From Methylobacterium sp. J-070 (GTDB taxonomy: Bacteria; Pseudomonadota; Alphaproteobacteria; Rhizobiales; Beijerinckiaceae), in the NCBI RefSeq assembly GCF_022829385.1, contig NZ_JAKSXX010000250.1:1-49415 (forward strand): DNA of 49,415 nt. The letters run 5' to 3'. The position numbers and the translations under genes were made by a program. Every line of letters starts with the position of its first letter. Position 1 is the first letter of the stretch. Shown piece after piece: positions 16,760 through 24,558 of this stretch. Below the pieces are notes generated by a model that saw only the letters and a list, made by a program, of their open reading frames with translations, had not been told where the DNA came from and made no database searches.

Positions 16760-17301
16760 ACAGTGCGAATGTTCTTCCTGCCGCGGTCGAGCGCTTCGTG
16801 TTGCACTGGGGCGACCTGGGCGGTCAGTGGGGCGTCAACCGATCCGTCGCGCAGATACACGCGCTACTCTACCTCTCCGAGCGCCCCCTCACCGCCGAGG
16901 ACATCGCCGGAACGCTCGGCATCGCACGCTCGAACGTCTCGACCTCGCTTCGGGAACTGCTCGGCTGGAACCTGATCCGCCGTGTCCCGGTGATGGGCGA
17001 GCGCCGCGATCACTTCGTCGCCGAGACCGACCTCTGGGAGATGGTCACGCGCATCGCCGCCGGCCGCAAGGAGCGCGAGATCGACCCCGCCATCGCGGCC
17101 CTGCGCGCCTGCGTCGCCGAGGCGGACTCCGACCCGGCGCTCGGGGCGGTCGCCAAGCGGCGCCTGCGCGCGATGCTCGATTTCACCGAGACGATGGAGC
17201 GCTGGTACGGCCAGATGCTCAACGTGCCCCGCGGCACCCTGGCCAAGCTGATCCGGCTGGGCGGCCGAATCGTGAAGTTCCTGCCTGTCAAGACTGAATG
17301 A
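16744..17301 (+). CDS. GbsR/MarR-family transcriptional regulator
   Basis: A 185-residue winged-helix regulator. The DNA-binding domain covers about residues 20-95: QIHALLYLSERPLTAEDIAG, then recognition helix SNVSTSLRELLGWNLIRR and wing VPVMGERRDHF. The C-terminal half is helical and probably forms the dimer interface. Its promoter and a 30-bp palindrome overlap the start codon, and no ribosome binding site fits in the short leader. It is followed after 47 bp by two DUF4166 genes in the same direction, which are the likely targets along with itself. Ligand unknown. Confidence 0.88.
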   Translation: MAEITDSANVLPAAVERFVLHWGDLGGQWGVNRSVAQIHALLYLSERPLTAEDIAGTLGIARSNVSTSLRELLGWNLIRRVPVMGERRDHFVAETDLWEMVTRIAAGRKEREIDPAIAALRACVAEADSDPALGAVAKRRLRAMLDFTETMERWYGQMLNVPRGTLAKLIRLGGRIVKFLPVKTE

Positions 17302-17348
17302 CGATCTGAAGATCGTGTCCGGAGCGCCGTGTCGATCGGGAGGCCCAG

Positions 17349-18077
17349 GTGACCGCGAGGGAAAGCGTCCGTCGAGCCGATGCGGGGCCATCCCGCGAAC
17401 GCCGCCCTGCGCCATTGCTAGACGTAGCGGGCGACCTCCTGGACCTGCGCTTCAGGGCGCTGATCCCGGAACGCGACTGGGCGAGCCTGTCGCCGGCCGT
17501 GCGCCACCGCTTCGGAAAGCGGCTCCCGCAGGGGGCGAGCGCGGTCTATGTCGGCCACATCGTCGGGATGCACGTCAGCCGCCTCGGCTGGCTCGTCGCG
17601 CAGGCGACGCGCCTCGTCGGCAGCCCGCTGCCTCTGGAACGTGAGACCGGCCGTGCCGGCGTGGTCACCGTCACCGAGGATCCGGATGGCGGCGGCCAGA
17701 TCTGGACGCGGCTGTACGCCCGCGCCTCCGGCTTCCCGCAGGTGATCCACTCGGCAAAACGCTTCGCCGGTCCAACTGGTCTGGAGGAGCATGTCGGTGC
17801 CGGCGTCGGCATGACCCTGACGGTCGCGGTCGTGGACAGGGCGCTGGTGTTTCGCAGCCATCGCTACTTCGTCGACTGCCTCGGGCGCCGCCTGCACCTG
17901 CCGGGCTGGCTCACACCCGGTGCACTCACCGTCACCCACGCCGGTGCCGGGACGGACGTGACGGCGGGCGCCTTCCGCTTCATCCTCGACATCGAGCACC
18001 CGTGGTTCGGGCGGCTGATCCGGCAGGAAGCGATCTTCCAGGACGCCGAACCGGCCGTGCAGGACGGGGCGACGTGA
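17349..18077 (+). CDS. DUF4166 domain protein (stand-alone)
   Basis: A 242-residue soluble protein. The DUF4166 domain covers about residues 35-235, with FRALIPERDWASLSPAVRHR, GHIVGMHVSRLGWL, GRAGVVTVTEDPDGGGQIW, YARASGFPQVIHSAKRF, EEHVGAGVGMTLTV and a final FILDIEHPWFGRLIRQE. The function of the domain is not established. The GTG start is supported by GGGAGG 5 bases upstream. The gene overlaps the next one by 4 bases (GTGA), so both are translated together. The next gene carries a second copy of the same domain, which suggests a shared substrate or a heteromeric complex. Confidence 0.82.
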   Translation: MTARESVRRADAGPSRERRPAPLLDVAGDLLDLRFRALIPERDWASLSPAVRHRFGKRLPQGASAVYVGHIVGMHVSRLGWLVAQATRLVGSPLPLERETGRAGVVTVTEDPDGGGQIWTRLYARASGFPQVIHSAKRFAGPTGLEEHVGAGVGMTLTVAVVDRALVFRSHRYFVDCLGRRLHLPGWLTPGALTVTHAGAGTDVTAGAFRFILDIEHPWFGRLIRQEAIFQDAEPAVQDGAT

Positions 18078-19714
18078 GCACGATCTTGGTGCTCGGCGGG
18101 TATGGTGGCTTCGGTGCTCGCCTGTCGCGCCGGCTCGCGGCCGCCGGTCACGATGTGGTCGTCGCCGGCCGTCGCCTCGCCAGCGCCAAGGCGTTCTGCG
18201 CGGCCCATCCTCGGTGCCGTCCCCTCCAAGCCGACCGCAACGATGCTGTCGCGCCGATGCTGGAACGCGTCCGCCCCGACCTCGTGATCGATGCAGCCGG
18301 CCCCTTCCAAGGGAGTAGCTATGATCTGCCCCGAGCCTGTATCGCCGCGGCCATCCCTTATCTCGATCTCGCGGACGGCCGAGCGTTCGTGACCGGCATC
18401 GGCGAGCTTGACGCCTCCGCGCGCGCAGCCGGCGTCACGATCCTGGCCGGCGCCTCGAGCGTCCCTGCCCTGTCCGGTGCCGTCGTCCGGCGCTTGGCGC
18501 AGGGGATGGACGCGGTGACCGCCGTCGAGATCGCGATCAGCGCCTCGAACCGCGCGACTGCCGGGACGTCGGTCGCTGCCGCCATCCTGAGCTACGTGGG
18601 CAAGCCGATCCGGCTCTGGCGCGGGCAGCGCTGGTCGGAGGGCGTCGGGTGGCAGGAGCTGCGGCGTGAGCGCTTTGCCATGGCGGACGGCTCCTCGCTC
18701 GGCCGCCGCTGGCTGGCCCTGGCAGACGTCCCGGATCTCGATCTCCTGCCTGCTCGGCTCCCGGGCCGGCCGGCGGTCAGCTTCAGGGCCGGCACCGAGC
18801 TGACACTGCAGACGATCGGGCTCTGGTGCGCGAGTTGGTCGGTGCGCTGGGGCTGGCTATCCTCGCTGCAGGGGCTCGCGCGCTGGCTTCTCCTGGCACA
18901 GCGGCTGACCGCGCGCTGGGGATCGGATCGGTCGGGCATGATCGTCCGGATGTTCGGCTTGGCCGACGGGCGCCGCCTCGAACGGTGTTGGACCCTCGTC
19001 GCCGCCGACGGTCACGGCCCGGAGATCCCAGTACTGCCGGCGGCGATCCTGGCCGAGCGAATCCTGTCCGGTTCGACCGCACCCGGCGCCCGCGACGCTG
19101 GCACTGCGCTCGATCTCACCGACTTCGAGCCGAGTTTCGCGGGCCTTTCGATCCGCCACGAGGTGCGGGAGTCGGTCGAAAGCGATGCGCTCTACGCGCG
19201 CATCATGGGTAGTTGTTTTGCTCAGCTCGCCCCAAGCGTGGCGGGCCTACACGGCGTGCTGGGCGATGCAGGTGTCCAAGGCCGTGCCGTCGTGAGGCGT
19301 GGTCGTCATCCGGTTGCGCGAGCCCCTGCTGCGCTTCTCGGACTGCCGGCCGCGGGCGAGCATGTGCTGCATGTCGGCTTTAGCGAACAGCATGGGGTGG
19401 AACGCTGGACGCGCGCGTTCTCCGGGCGCCGGTTCGCGAGCGAGTTCTCCGAGCAGGATGGCTACGTAGTGGAGCGGTTCGGCCCGTTTCGGTTTCGGTT
19501 TGATCTCGTGAACGAGGGCGATGGCTTGCGAATGGTACTGCGCGGCTGGTCTGTCGCGCGGCTGCTTCTACCGCTGGCGTTTGCGCCCCGCGTCTCAGCC
19601 CGCGAGTGGGACGAGGCGGGGCTGTTTTGCTTCGACGTTTCCATCGCCCTGCCGTTGATTGGGTTGTTGGTGCACTATCAGGGCTGGTTAGGTACCAAAG
19701 ATTGCGCAGGCTAG
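18074..19714 (+). CDS. Saccharopine-dehydrogenase-like NAD(P)-binding domain fused to DUF4166
   Basis: A 546-residue fusion. The N-terminal Rossmann domain begins ILVLGGYGGFGARLSRRLAAAG and continues with DLVIDAAGPFQGSS and ITILAGASS-type strands, as in saccharopine dehydrogenase-like oxidoreductases (about 1-350). The C-terminal 170 residues are a DUF4166 domain (YARIMGSCFAQLAPSVAGLH, HVGFSEQHGVERWTR, FGPFRFRFDLV, HYQGWL). A hydrophobic stretch lies near the middle and at the C-terminus (FDVSIALPLIGLLVHY), so membrane association is possible. The reaction is unknown. It is the last gene of the regulator operon. Confidence 0.83.
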   Translation: MSTILVLGGYGGFGARLSRRLAAAGHDVVVAGRRLASAKAFCAAHPRCRPLQADRNDAVAPMLERVRPDLVIDAAGPFQGSSYDLPRACIAAAIPYLDLADGRAFVTGIGELDASARAAGVTILAGASSVPALSGAVVRRLAQGMDAVTAVEIAISASNRATAGTSVAAAILSYVGKPIRLWRGQRWSEGVGWQELRRERFAMADGSSLGRRWLALADVPDLDLLPARLPGRPAVSFRAGTELTLQTIGLWCASWSVRWGWLSSLQGLARWLLLAQRLTARWGSDRSGMIVRMFGLADGRRLERCWTLVAADGHGPEIPVLPAAILAERILSGSTAPGARDAGTALDLTDFEPSFAGLSIRHEVRESVESDALYARIMGSCFAQLAPSVAGLHGVLGDAGVQGRAVVRRGRHPVARAPAALLGLPAAGEHVLHVGFSEQHGVERWTRAFSGRRFASEFSEQDGYVVERFGPFRFRFDLVNEGDGLRMVLRGWSVARLLLPLAFAPRVSAREWDEAGLFCFDVSIALPLIGLLVHYQGWLGTKDCAG

Positions 19715-20105
19715 TATCTCTGCTTCGCGTAGAAACCGGACCTTGGCCTTCGATCAAGAAGCAGACGTTCCGCATACGACCCATATCGGGCATTCAGCAC
19801 CGATGAAGGCTTCCTCAAGAGCGGTCGTTACGCTTGTCCGCCGAAGCTACTTTGAGCTGCGTAAATTCTTGGCCCGTCCCGACCTACGACGGCGCGTGAC
19901 TCCCCGAAGCTAGATCCTCGTCCGCGGCTTCGAGCATATCGCCTGGCCACGGCAGTTTTCGAGGACGCACCAAATTTCGAATTCTGGCGTTCGCAGGCTT
20001 GACCGCTTCATATGGTTTCGTGTAACCCATCGTCATTCGGATTACAGCGCGTACTCTGAAATGCTGGAGCCGAAGGGCCCTGCCGCCAAATGAGGGGAAC
20101 TCTCG
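19715..20105. other. Non-coding or decayed stretch
   Basis: No convincing gene is seen over about 390 bp. On the reverse strand a 50-codon frame (20036 down to 19884) beginning MTMGYTKPYEAVKP is open but lacks a ribosome binding site. GC is lower than in neighbouring genes. The segment separates the DUF4166 operon from the TetR gene and probably holds the promoter of the latter. Confidence 0.4.
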
Positions 20106-20225
20106 ATGCCTAACGTCCTGTGTCGAATGGTGATCTCCGTCAGCATCCTCCTCGGCAGCTACTGGCTGCCGAACGCGAGCCCGGACCAAAATCCCGGCTC
20201 ACCGACTACCGGCCAGAACCTGTAA
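20106..20225 (+). CDS. Possible 39-residue membrane or exported peptide
   Basis: A short frame starting MPNVLCRMVISVSILLGSYW and ending in a polar tail with TTGQNL. GAGGGG lies about 8 bases before the ATG, which is good for a genome of this type. The hydrophobic core of about 13 residues fits a signal peptide or a single membrane anchor. The stop lies 27 bases before the TetR start, so it could be a leader peptide of that gene. No homologue is recognised. Confidence 0.35.
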   Translation: MPNVLCRMVISVSILLGSYWLPNASPDQNPGSPTTGQNL

Positions 20226-20252
20226 TCCCCAAAAGACGTCGTTCGCAGCGAA

Positions 20253-20873
20253 GTGGAGCGATCATTGGAAGCCCGTCAGGCAGCGCCTCGTCCTTACCGC
20301 CAGGTCGCCAGGGCCGCCGCCACGGATCGGCTGCAGCAGCGGATCGTCGAGGTGTTCTTCGACTTCATGCTCACCACATACCTTGACGACATCACGCTGG
20401 ATGCCGTCGCCGCCGCGGCCGGCACGACCCGGCAGACGGTAATCCGGATGTTTGGTGGCAAGGAGAAGCTCGTCGCGGTTGCGTGGCATTCGGCGAAGAC
20501 GCGGATCCTGAGCACCCGCGTCGTCCCGCCTAAGGCGACCACCGCCCAGATCGCCCAGGCGCTGGTGAAGGACTACGAGAGTACGGGCGATATGCTCGTC
20601 CGCTTCCTCTCGCAGGAAGACCGCTATCCCGACATCGGAGCGATGCTGAACGTCGGCCGGAACGGCCATCGGACTTGGATCGCCGAGACCTTCGCGGACC
20701 ACCTCGATGGCTTGTCCGACGCGCTGCGCGAGCGACGCATCGACCAGCTCGTGGCCGTGACCGACCTGTACGTCTGGAAGCTGTTCCGCCGCGACTTCGG
20801 TCGCGACGCCGATGACGTGGCCGACCTCATCGCCGGCCTCGTCGATAAGGTCCTCGCCGAGCGAAGGCCCTAG
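20253..20873 (+). CDS. TetR/AcrR-family transcriptional regulator
   Basis: A 206-residue regulator. The N-terminal helix-turn-helix spans about residues 25-75: QQRIVEVFFDFML, DDITLDAVAAAAGTTRQTVIRMFGGKEKLV. The remainder is the all-helical ligand-binding domain with ALVKDYESTGDMLVRFLSQ and LYVWKLFRRDFGRD. The start is uncertain: GTG 20253 begins the longest frame, while TTG 20265 has GGAG 6 bases upstream. The macrolide-type glycosyltransferase gene begins 59 bp downstream in the same direction. It is a probable target, which hints at a role in response to a glycosylatable toxic compound. Confidence 0.9.
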   Translation: MERSLEARQAAPRPYRQVARAAATDRLQQRIVEVFFDFMLTTYLDDITLDAVAAAAGTTRQTVIRMFGGKEKLVAVAWHSAKTRILSTRVVPPKATTAQIAQALVKDYESTGDMLVRFLSQEDRYPDIGAMLNVGRNGHRTWIAETFADHLDGLSDALRERRIDQLVAVTDLYVWKLFRRDFGRDADDVADLIAGLVDKVLAERRP

Positions 20874-20932
20874 CCCTTCACTGCCGGCGCCCCCAACCAC
20901 CTCGAACTCGTCCGCCCCCTGGAGCGCCGGCC

Positions 20933-22348
20933 ATGAAGCTTGTCATCACCGCGATGCCGATGGTCGGCCACCTCACGCCGATGCTGGCCATCGCGCGCAT
21001 CGCCCTGGCCCGCGGCGACGACGTCATCGTCCTCACGGCGAGCCACCACGCCGACAAGGTCCGGGGCGTGGGCGCCCGGTTCGTGCCGCTGCCGCCGTCG
21101 GCCGACATGGACCTGTCGCGCCTGGAAGAGCGGTTTCCCGAACGTGCCGCCCTGCCGCTCGGACCGCCCCGCATCCTGTTCGACTTCCAGCGCATCTTCC
21201 TCGACGTGATGCCGGCGCAGGCTGCGGTGCTGCGTGAGATCCTGGACGAAGAGCGGCCGGACATCCTGGTGACCGACGCCTTCTTCTTCGGCGCGACGCC
21301 GATCTTCCTCGACCGCTCGCGGTCGAGACCACCGATAGTCGCCTGCGGGACGACGTTCCTTCCCCTTGACCGACCGGATGGTGCGCCGACCGGGCCTGGG
21401 CTGCCACCGGCCAGGGACGAGGCCGACCGCGCCCGCTACGTGACGATTGCGCAGGACGTCGAGACTCATCTGAACGGCCCCGTGCGGGCCTACGCCGACG
21501 CGCTCCTTGCCGGGTTGGGGCTGCCGGCCCTGCCGTGCTCGCTCTGGCAGTCGCGGGTGATGTTGGCCGAGGCCTACCTCCAGCCCACCGCGCCGAGCTT
21601 CGAATACGACTTTGGCGCGCCGCCGAACGACATCCGGTTCGTGGGCGTGCTGGAGGCGTGCGCGGCCGGCACACAGCAGCCGGACTGGTGGGGCGACTTG
21701 GACGGGACCCGCAGGATCGTCCTCGTTACCCAGGGCACGGTGGCCAACGACGACTTCAGCCAACTGGTCGAGCCGACCCTCGCCGCCCTTGCGGATTGCG
21801 AGGACCTCCTGGTGGTCGTCACCACCGGTGGAAGGCCGACCGCCTCCGTGCGCGGGCCGATACCAGGAAATGCCCGCATCGCGACCTTCTTCGACGTGCC
21901 CGCCGTGCTGTCGAAGGCGGACGTGCTGGTCACGAACGGGGGCTATGGCACCCTATCCCAGGCCTTGCGGACCGGCGTGCCGGTCGTGGCGGGCGGGACA
22001 ACCGAGGACAAGTCGGAGGTCTGCGCCCGCATCGCGTGGTCGGGCGTGGGCCTAGACCTGGGCACGAGCACGCCAGATCGAAATGCGATCCGGACCGCCG
22101 TGGACCGTCTCCTCCTCGAACCATCATTCAGAGCGAACGCGCGCGCCATCGCCGCCGATCTTGTTGGCATCGACGCCGAGCGGGAGATCCTGGCCACCAT
22201 CGACCAGGTCGCGGCTCGGAGCTGGACGGAGGCCGCCGGTATCCTAGCCGACGCTTTCGATCAGCCGGTTGGCGACGAACGGCGCCAGCGAGGGAAAGTG
22301 TCGGCCGAACCATCGGGATCTTCCGGAAGTCAGACGTCCGCTTTTTAA
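20933..22348 (+). CDS. UDP-glycosyltransferase (MGT/GT1 family)
   Basis: A 471-residue GT-B enzyme. The N-terminal acceptor domain begins KLVITAMPMVGHLTPMLAIA. The C-terminal donor domain has RRIVLVTQGTVANDDFSQLVEP, FFDVPAVLSKADVLVTNGGYGTLSQALRTGVPVV and AGGTTEDKSEVCARIAW, the glycine- and acid-rich nucleotide-sugar site of the macrolide glycosyltransferase group. The family glycosylates small hydrophobic molecules such as antibiotics, flavonoids and rhamnolipid precursors; the acceptor is unknown here. The last 35 residues are low in family similarity and Ser/Gln-rich. The start has GGAG 9 bases upstream. The TetR gene lies just before it. Confidence 0.88.
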   Translation: MKLVITAMPMVGHLTPMLAIARIALARGDDVIVLTASHHADKVRGVGARFVPLPPSADMDLSRLEERFPERAALPLGPPRILFDFQRIFLDVMPAQAAVLREILDEERPDILVTDAFFFGATPIFLDRSRSRPPIVACGTTFLPLDRPDGAPTGPGLPPARDEADRARYVTIAQDVETHLNGPVRAYADALLAGLGLPALPCSLWQSRVMLAEAYLQPTAPSFEYDFGAPPNDIRFVGVLEACAAGTQQPDWWGDLDGTRRIVLVTQGTVANDDFSQLVEPTLAALADCEDLLVVVTTGGRPTASVRGPIPGNARIATFFDVPAVLSKADVLVTNGGYGTLSQALRTGVPVVAGGTTEDKSEVCARIAWSGVGLDLGTSTPDRNAIRTAVDRLLLEPSFRANARAIAADLVGIDAEREILATIDQVAARSWTEAAGILADAFDQPVGDERRQRGKVSAEPSGSSGSQTSAF

Positions 22349-22712
22349 GCTCGAGGCCGGAAAGCGGATCAACAGCTTTCCACCCAATCTAAGACGTTCT
22401 GGCTGGCGTTCGGTGGTGACCGATGCTGGCCGAAAGCCGATTATCCGCTTCTGGACAAGTAACCGGAAAAGCGGACGCCACTGCGCCACCTGCTTATGAT
22501 CTATTGCAGAAGGCCGGAAGGTCCGCCTGAAGGTAGACCAATCAAGCTCTGAGCCTGATCCTGACCGGAAGGCGTCTGTCTGCTTCGGAGTTCGTGACGT
22601 TGCGGAGCAGGCCGAAACAGATCCGCCATCAGGCACCGTCTCGCATACGCCGAATGCAGCACTGCTCGGACTGACATCAGCGGAAAAGCAACTTTTCAGG
22701 CGATCGGTCCGG
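22349..22712. other. Gene-poor segment between convergent genes
   Basis: About 360 bp without a credible gene, between the convergent glycosyltransferase and gamma-glutamyltransferase. It has lower GC and several short recurrent phrases such as GGAAAGCGG and AAGCGGACGCC, also seen in other intergenic stretches of this window (for example near 15310). No clear hairpin terminator was identified. Confidence 0.4.
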
Positions 22713-24497
22713 TCAGTAAGCGAGGGCGAAGGCGGGGAACACCTCCGATTTGTTGCCCCGCGGATCGGATCCAGCCTCGAGAACCCCCGTCTCGGGATGC
22801 CGCTCGGTTCCGCAAAGGTAGCCCTCCGTCCATGGCGGCGCGAGGTCGAGATCGTGCCCGTACTTTGCCAAGCCATCCAGGGTGTCCCGGCCGACGCTCG
22901 TCTCGATTCGCAAGCGATTAAGGTAAAAGTCGTGCGGGTGGAATAGCGCGGGGAAGTGTTCGCTGGAGAACTTCGGCGCCTCAATCGCCGCCTGTAACGG
23001 CATACCGAAAACGACCCGGTTCAGGAAGAACTGAAGTTGCCATTGGTCCTGTTGATCGCCACCCATACTACCGAAGGCGAGCCATGGTTTGCCGTCCCTT
23101 AGCGCGAGGCTCGGGCTGATTGTCGTGCGTGGGCGCTTAAACGGAGCGACGACATTGGGATGGTGCGCGGGCTGCACCTGGAAGTTCGACAGGCGCACAC
23201 CCAGTGGGAAGCCGAGGGCGGGGATGACCTCGGCGCTCTTGATCCACGCCCCGCTCGGCGTGAATGCCGCGGTGTAGCCGGCCTGATCCATGGCATCGAC
23301 GTGGACGGTTCCGGGCCCCCACGACGAGCCCCCGAGCCGCTGCTGGGGCGATAGCATGGCCGCCCCGGCCCAGGCGTCACCCGGCCGTAAGCTACGGTCG
23401 GCCTTCTCGCCGATGAGGGCCGCGCGCAGCGAACCGTAGGCGTCGGAGAGCAGCGTCTCTATCGGTACGACGACTTGGAGCGGGTCGCCGTAGAACTGCT
23501 CCCGGTCTGCGAAGGCTAGCTTCATAGCCTCGACGGTCAGATGCACATAGGCCGCGGAGTTGTGACCGAGCGCCTTCAAATCGAAGTTCTTGAGAATCGA
23601 GAGAGTCTGTAGGACGGCAGGCCCCTGAGTCCAGGGCCCGCACTTATAAAGGTCGATCCCGGCATAGCAGACCGAAACGGGTTGCTCGACGGGCACCTCG
23701 AATCTGGCCAGATCCTCACGGGTGAGCAAGCCGTCGTGCCGCGCCACGAACGCCGCGATCTCGCGGGCGATGTCGCCCTTGTAGAAGGTATCGAACGCCG
23801 CGCGCAGGCCGGCCTCACGCGATCCGCCGGTCGAGCGTTCCTGCGAGACCATGAAGTCTAACATGCCGGCCAGCGCTGGGTTGCGGATGATGGCTCCCTC
23901 CTCCGGGATGAGCCCCTCCGGCAGATAGACGGCGGCCGACCCCGCCCACTCCCGACGGAAACGCTCGGCGTTGTCGAGGATGCCGAACTTGTGCTGGCGT
24001 AGCAGCCCGGAATGGACGGGGAAGCCGTCGCGCGCGAGGTCACGTGCCGGCGCGCTCACGTCGGCGAAGCTGAGGCGACCATAGCGCCGCAACGCCTCCA
24101 GGAGCGCCCCCGGCGCTCCTGGCACGCCTGCCGCAAATGGTCCCTCTGGCGGAACCTTGTCGAAGCCACGCTGCAGGAAAGCTTCTGGCGTGGCGGCGGC
24201 CGGCGCAACGGTGTTGCCGTTGATGCAGACCACCCCCGCCTCCCCGGGCGCGGCAATCAGGATCGGAATCTCGCCGCCAATCGTATGCATCTGCGGGTTC
24301 ACCACGCCCTCGACAAGACATGCGGCCACAGCTGCATCGACGGCGGTGCCGCCAGCTTTCATGATCTCGATACCCGCCATCGGGGCAAGGTAGTGCTCGG
24401 CCGCCACCGCGCCGCGCTGCCCGAAGATGCGTGGGTGGAAGGTGACGGTATCGGTCGGCATCGCGCGAAAGGCGCGGCTGCTCTGGAGTCCTGTCAT
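22713..24497 (-). CDS. Gamma-glutamyltransferase family protein
   Basis: About 594 residues of the Ntn-hydrolase gamma-glutamyltranspeptidase family, which cleaves or transfers gamma-glutamyl groups from glutathione and related amides. The N-terminal region has GGTAVDAAVAACLVEGVVNP and MHTIGGE. The small subunit starts at the expected Thr in GTVHVDAMDQAGYTAAFTPS, the autoprocessing nucleophile. PSLALRDGKPWLAFGSMGGD is the conserved glycine-rich loop. No clear signal peptide follows the start at 24497, so a cytosolic location is possible. A longer N-terminus would overlap the binding-protein gene upstream. The gap to that gene is 61 bp, so the two form an operon. Confidence 0.88.
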   Translation of the reverse strand: MTGLQSSRAFRAMPTDTVTFHPRIFGQRGAVAAEHYLAPMAGIEIMKAGGTAVDAAVAACLVEGVVNPQMHTIGGEIPILIAAPGEAGVVCINGNTVAPAAATPEAFLQRGFDKVPPEGPFAAGVPGAPGALLEALRRYGRLSFADVSAPARDLARDGFPVHSGLLRQHKFGILDNAERFRREWAGSAAVYLPEGLIPEEGAIIRNPALAGMLDFMVSQERSTGGSREAGLRAAFDTFYKGDIAREIAAFVARHDGLLTREDLARFEVPVEQPVSVCYAGIDLYKCGPWTQGPAVLQTLSILKNFDLKALGHNSAAYVHLTVEAMKLAFADREQFYGDPLQVVVPIETLLSDAYGSLRAALIGEKADRSLRPGDAWAGAAMLSPQQRLGGSSWGPGTVHVDAMDQAGYTAAFTPSGAWIKSAEVIPALGFPLGVRLSNFQVQPAHHPNVVAPFKRPRTTISPSLALRDGKPWLAFGSMGGDQQDQWQLQFFLNRVVFGMPLQAAIEAPKFSSEHFPALFHPHDFYLNRLRIETSVGRDTLDGLAKYGHDLDLAPPWTEGYLCGTERHPETGVLEAGSDPRGNKSEVFPAFALAY

Positions 24498-24558
24498 GGC
24501 CAGATCATCCGTTCGAAAAAAACCATGGCTGAGGCTGTCAGGTCGCGGTCCGCCAGCC

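Noticed and set aside
19884..20036. 50-codon reverse frame MTMGYTKPYEAVKP in the DUF4166-TetR gap
   Set aside because: No ribosome binding site and no recognised homologue; mentioned only in the gap entry.
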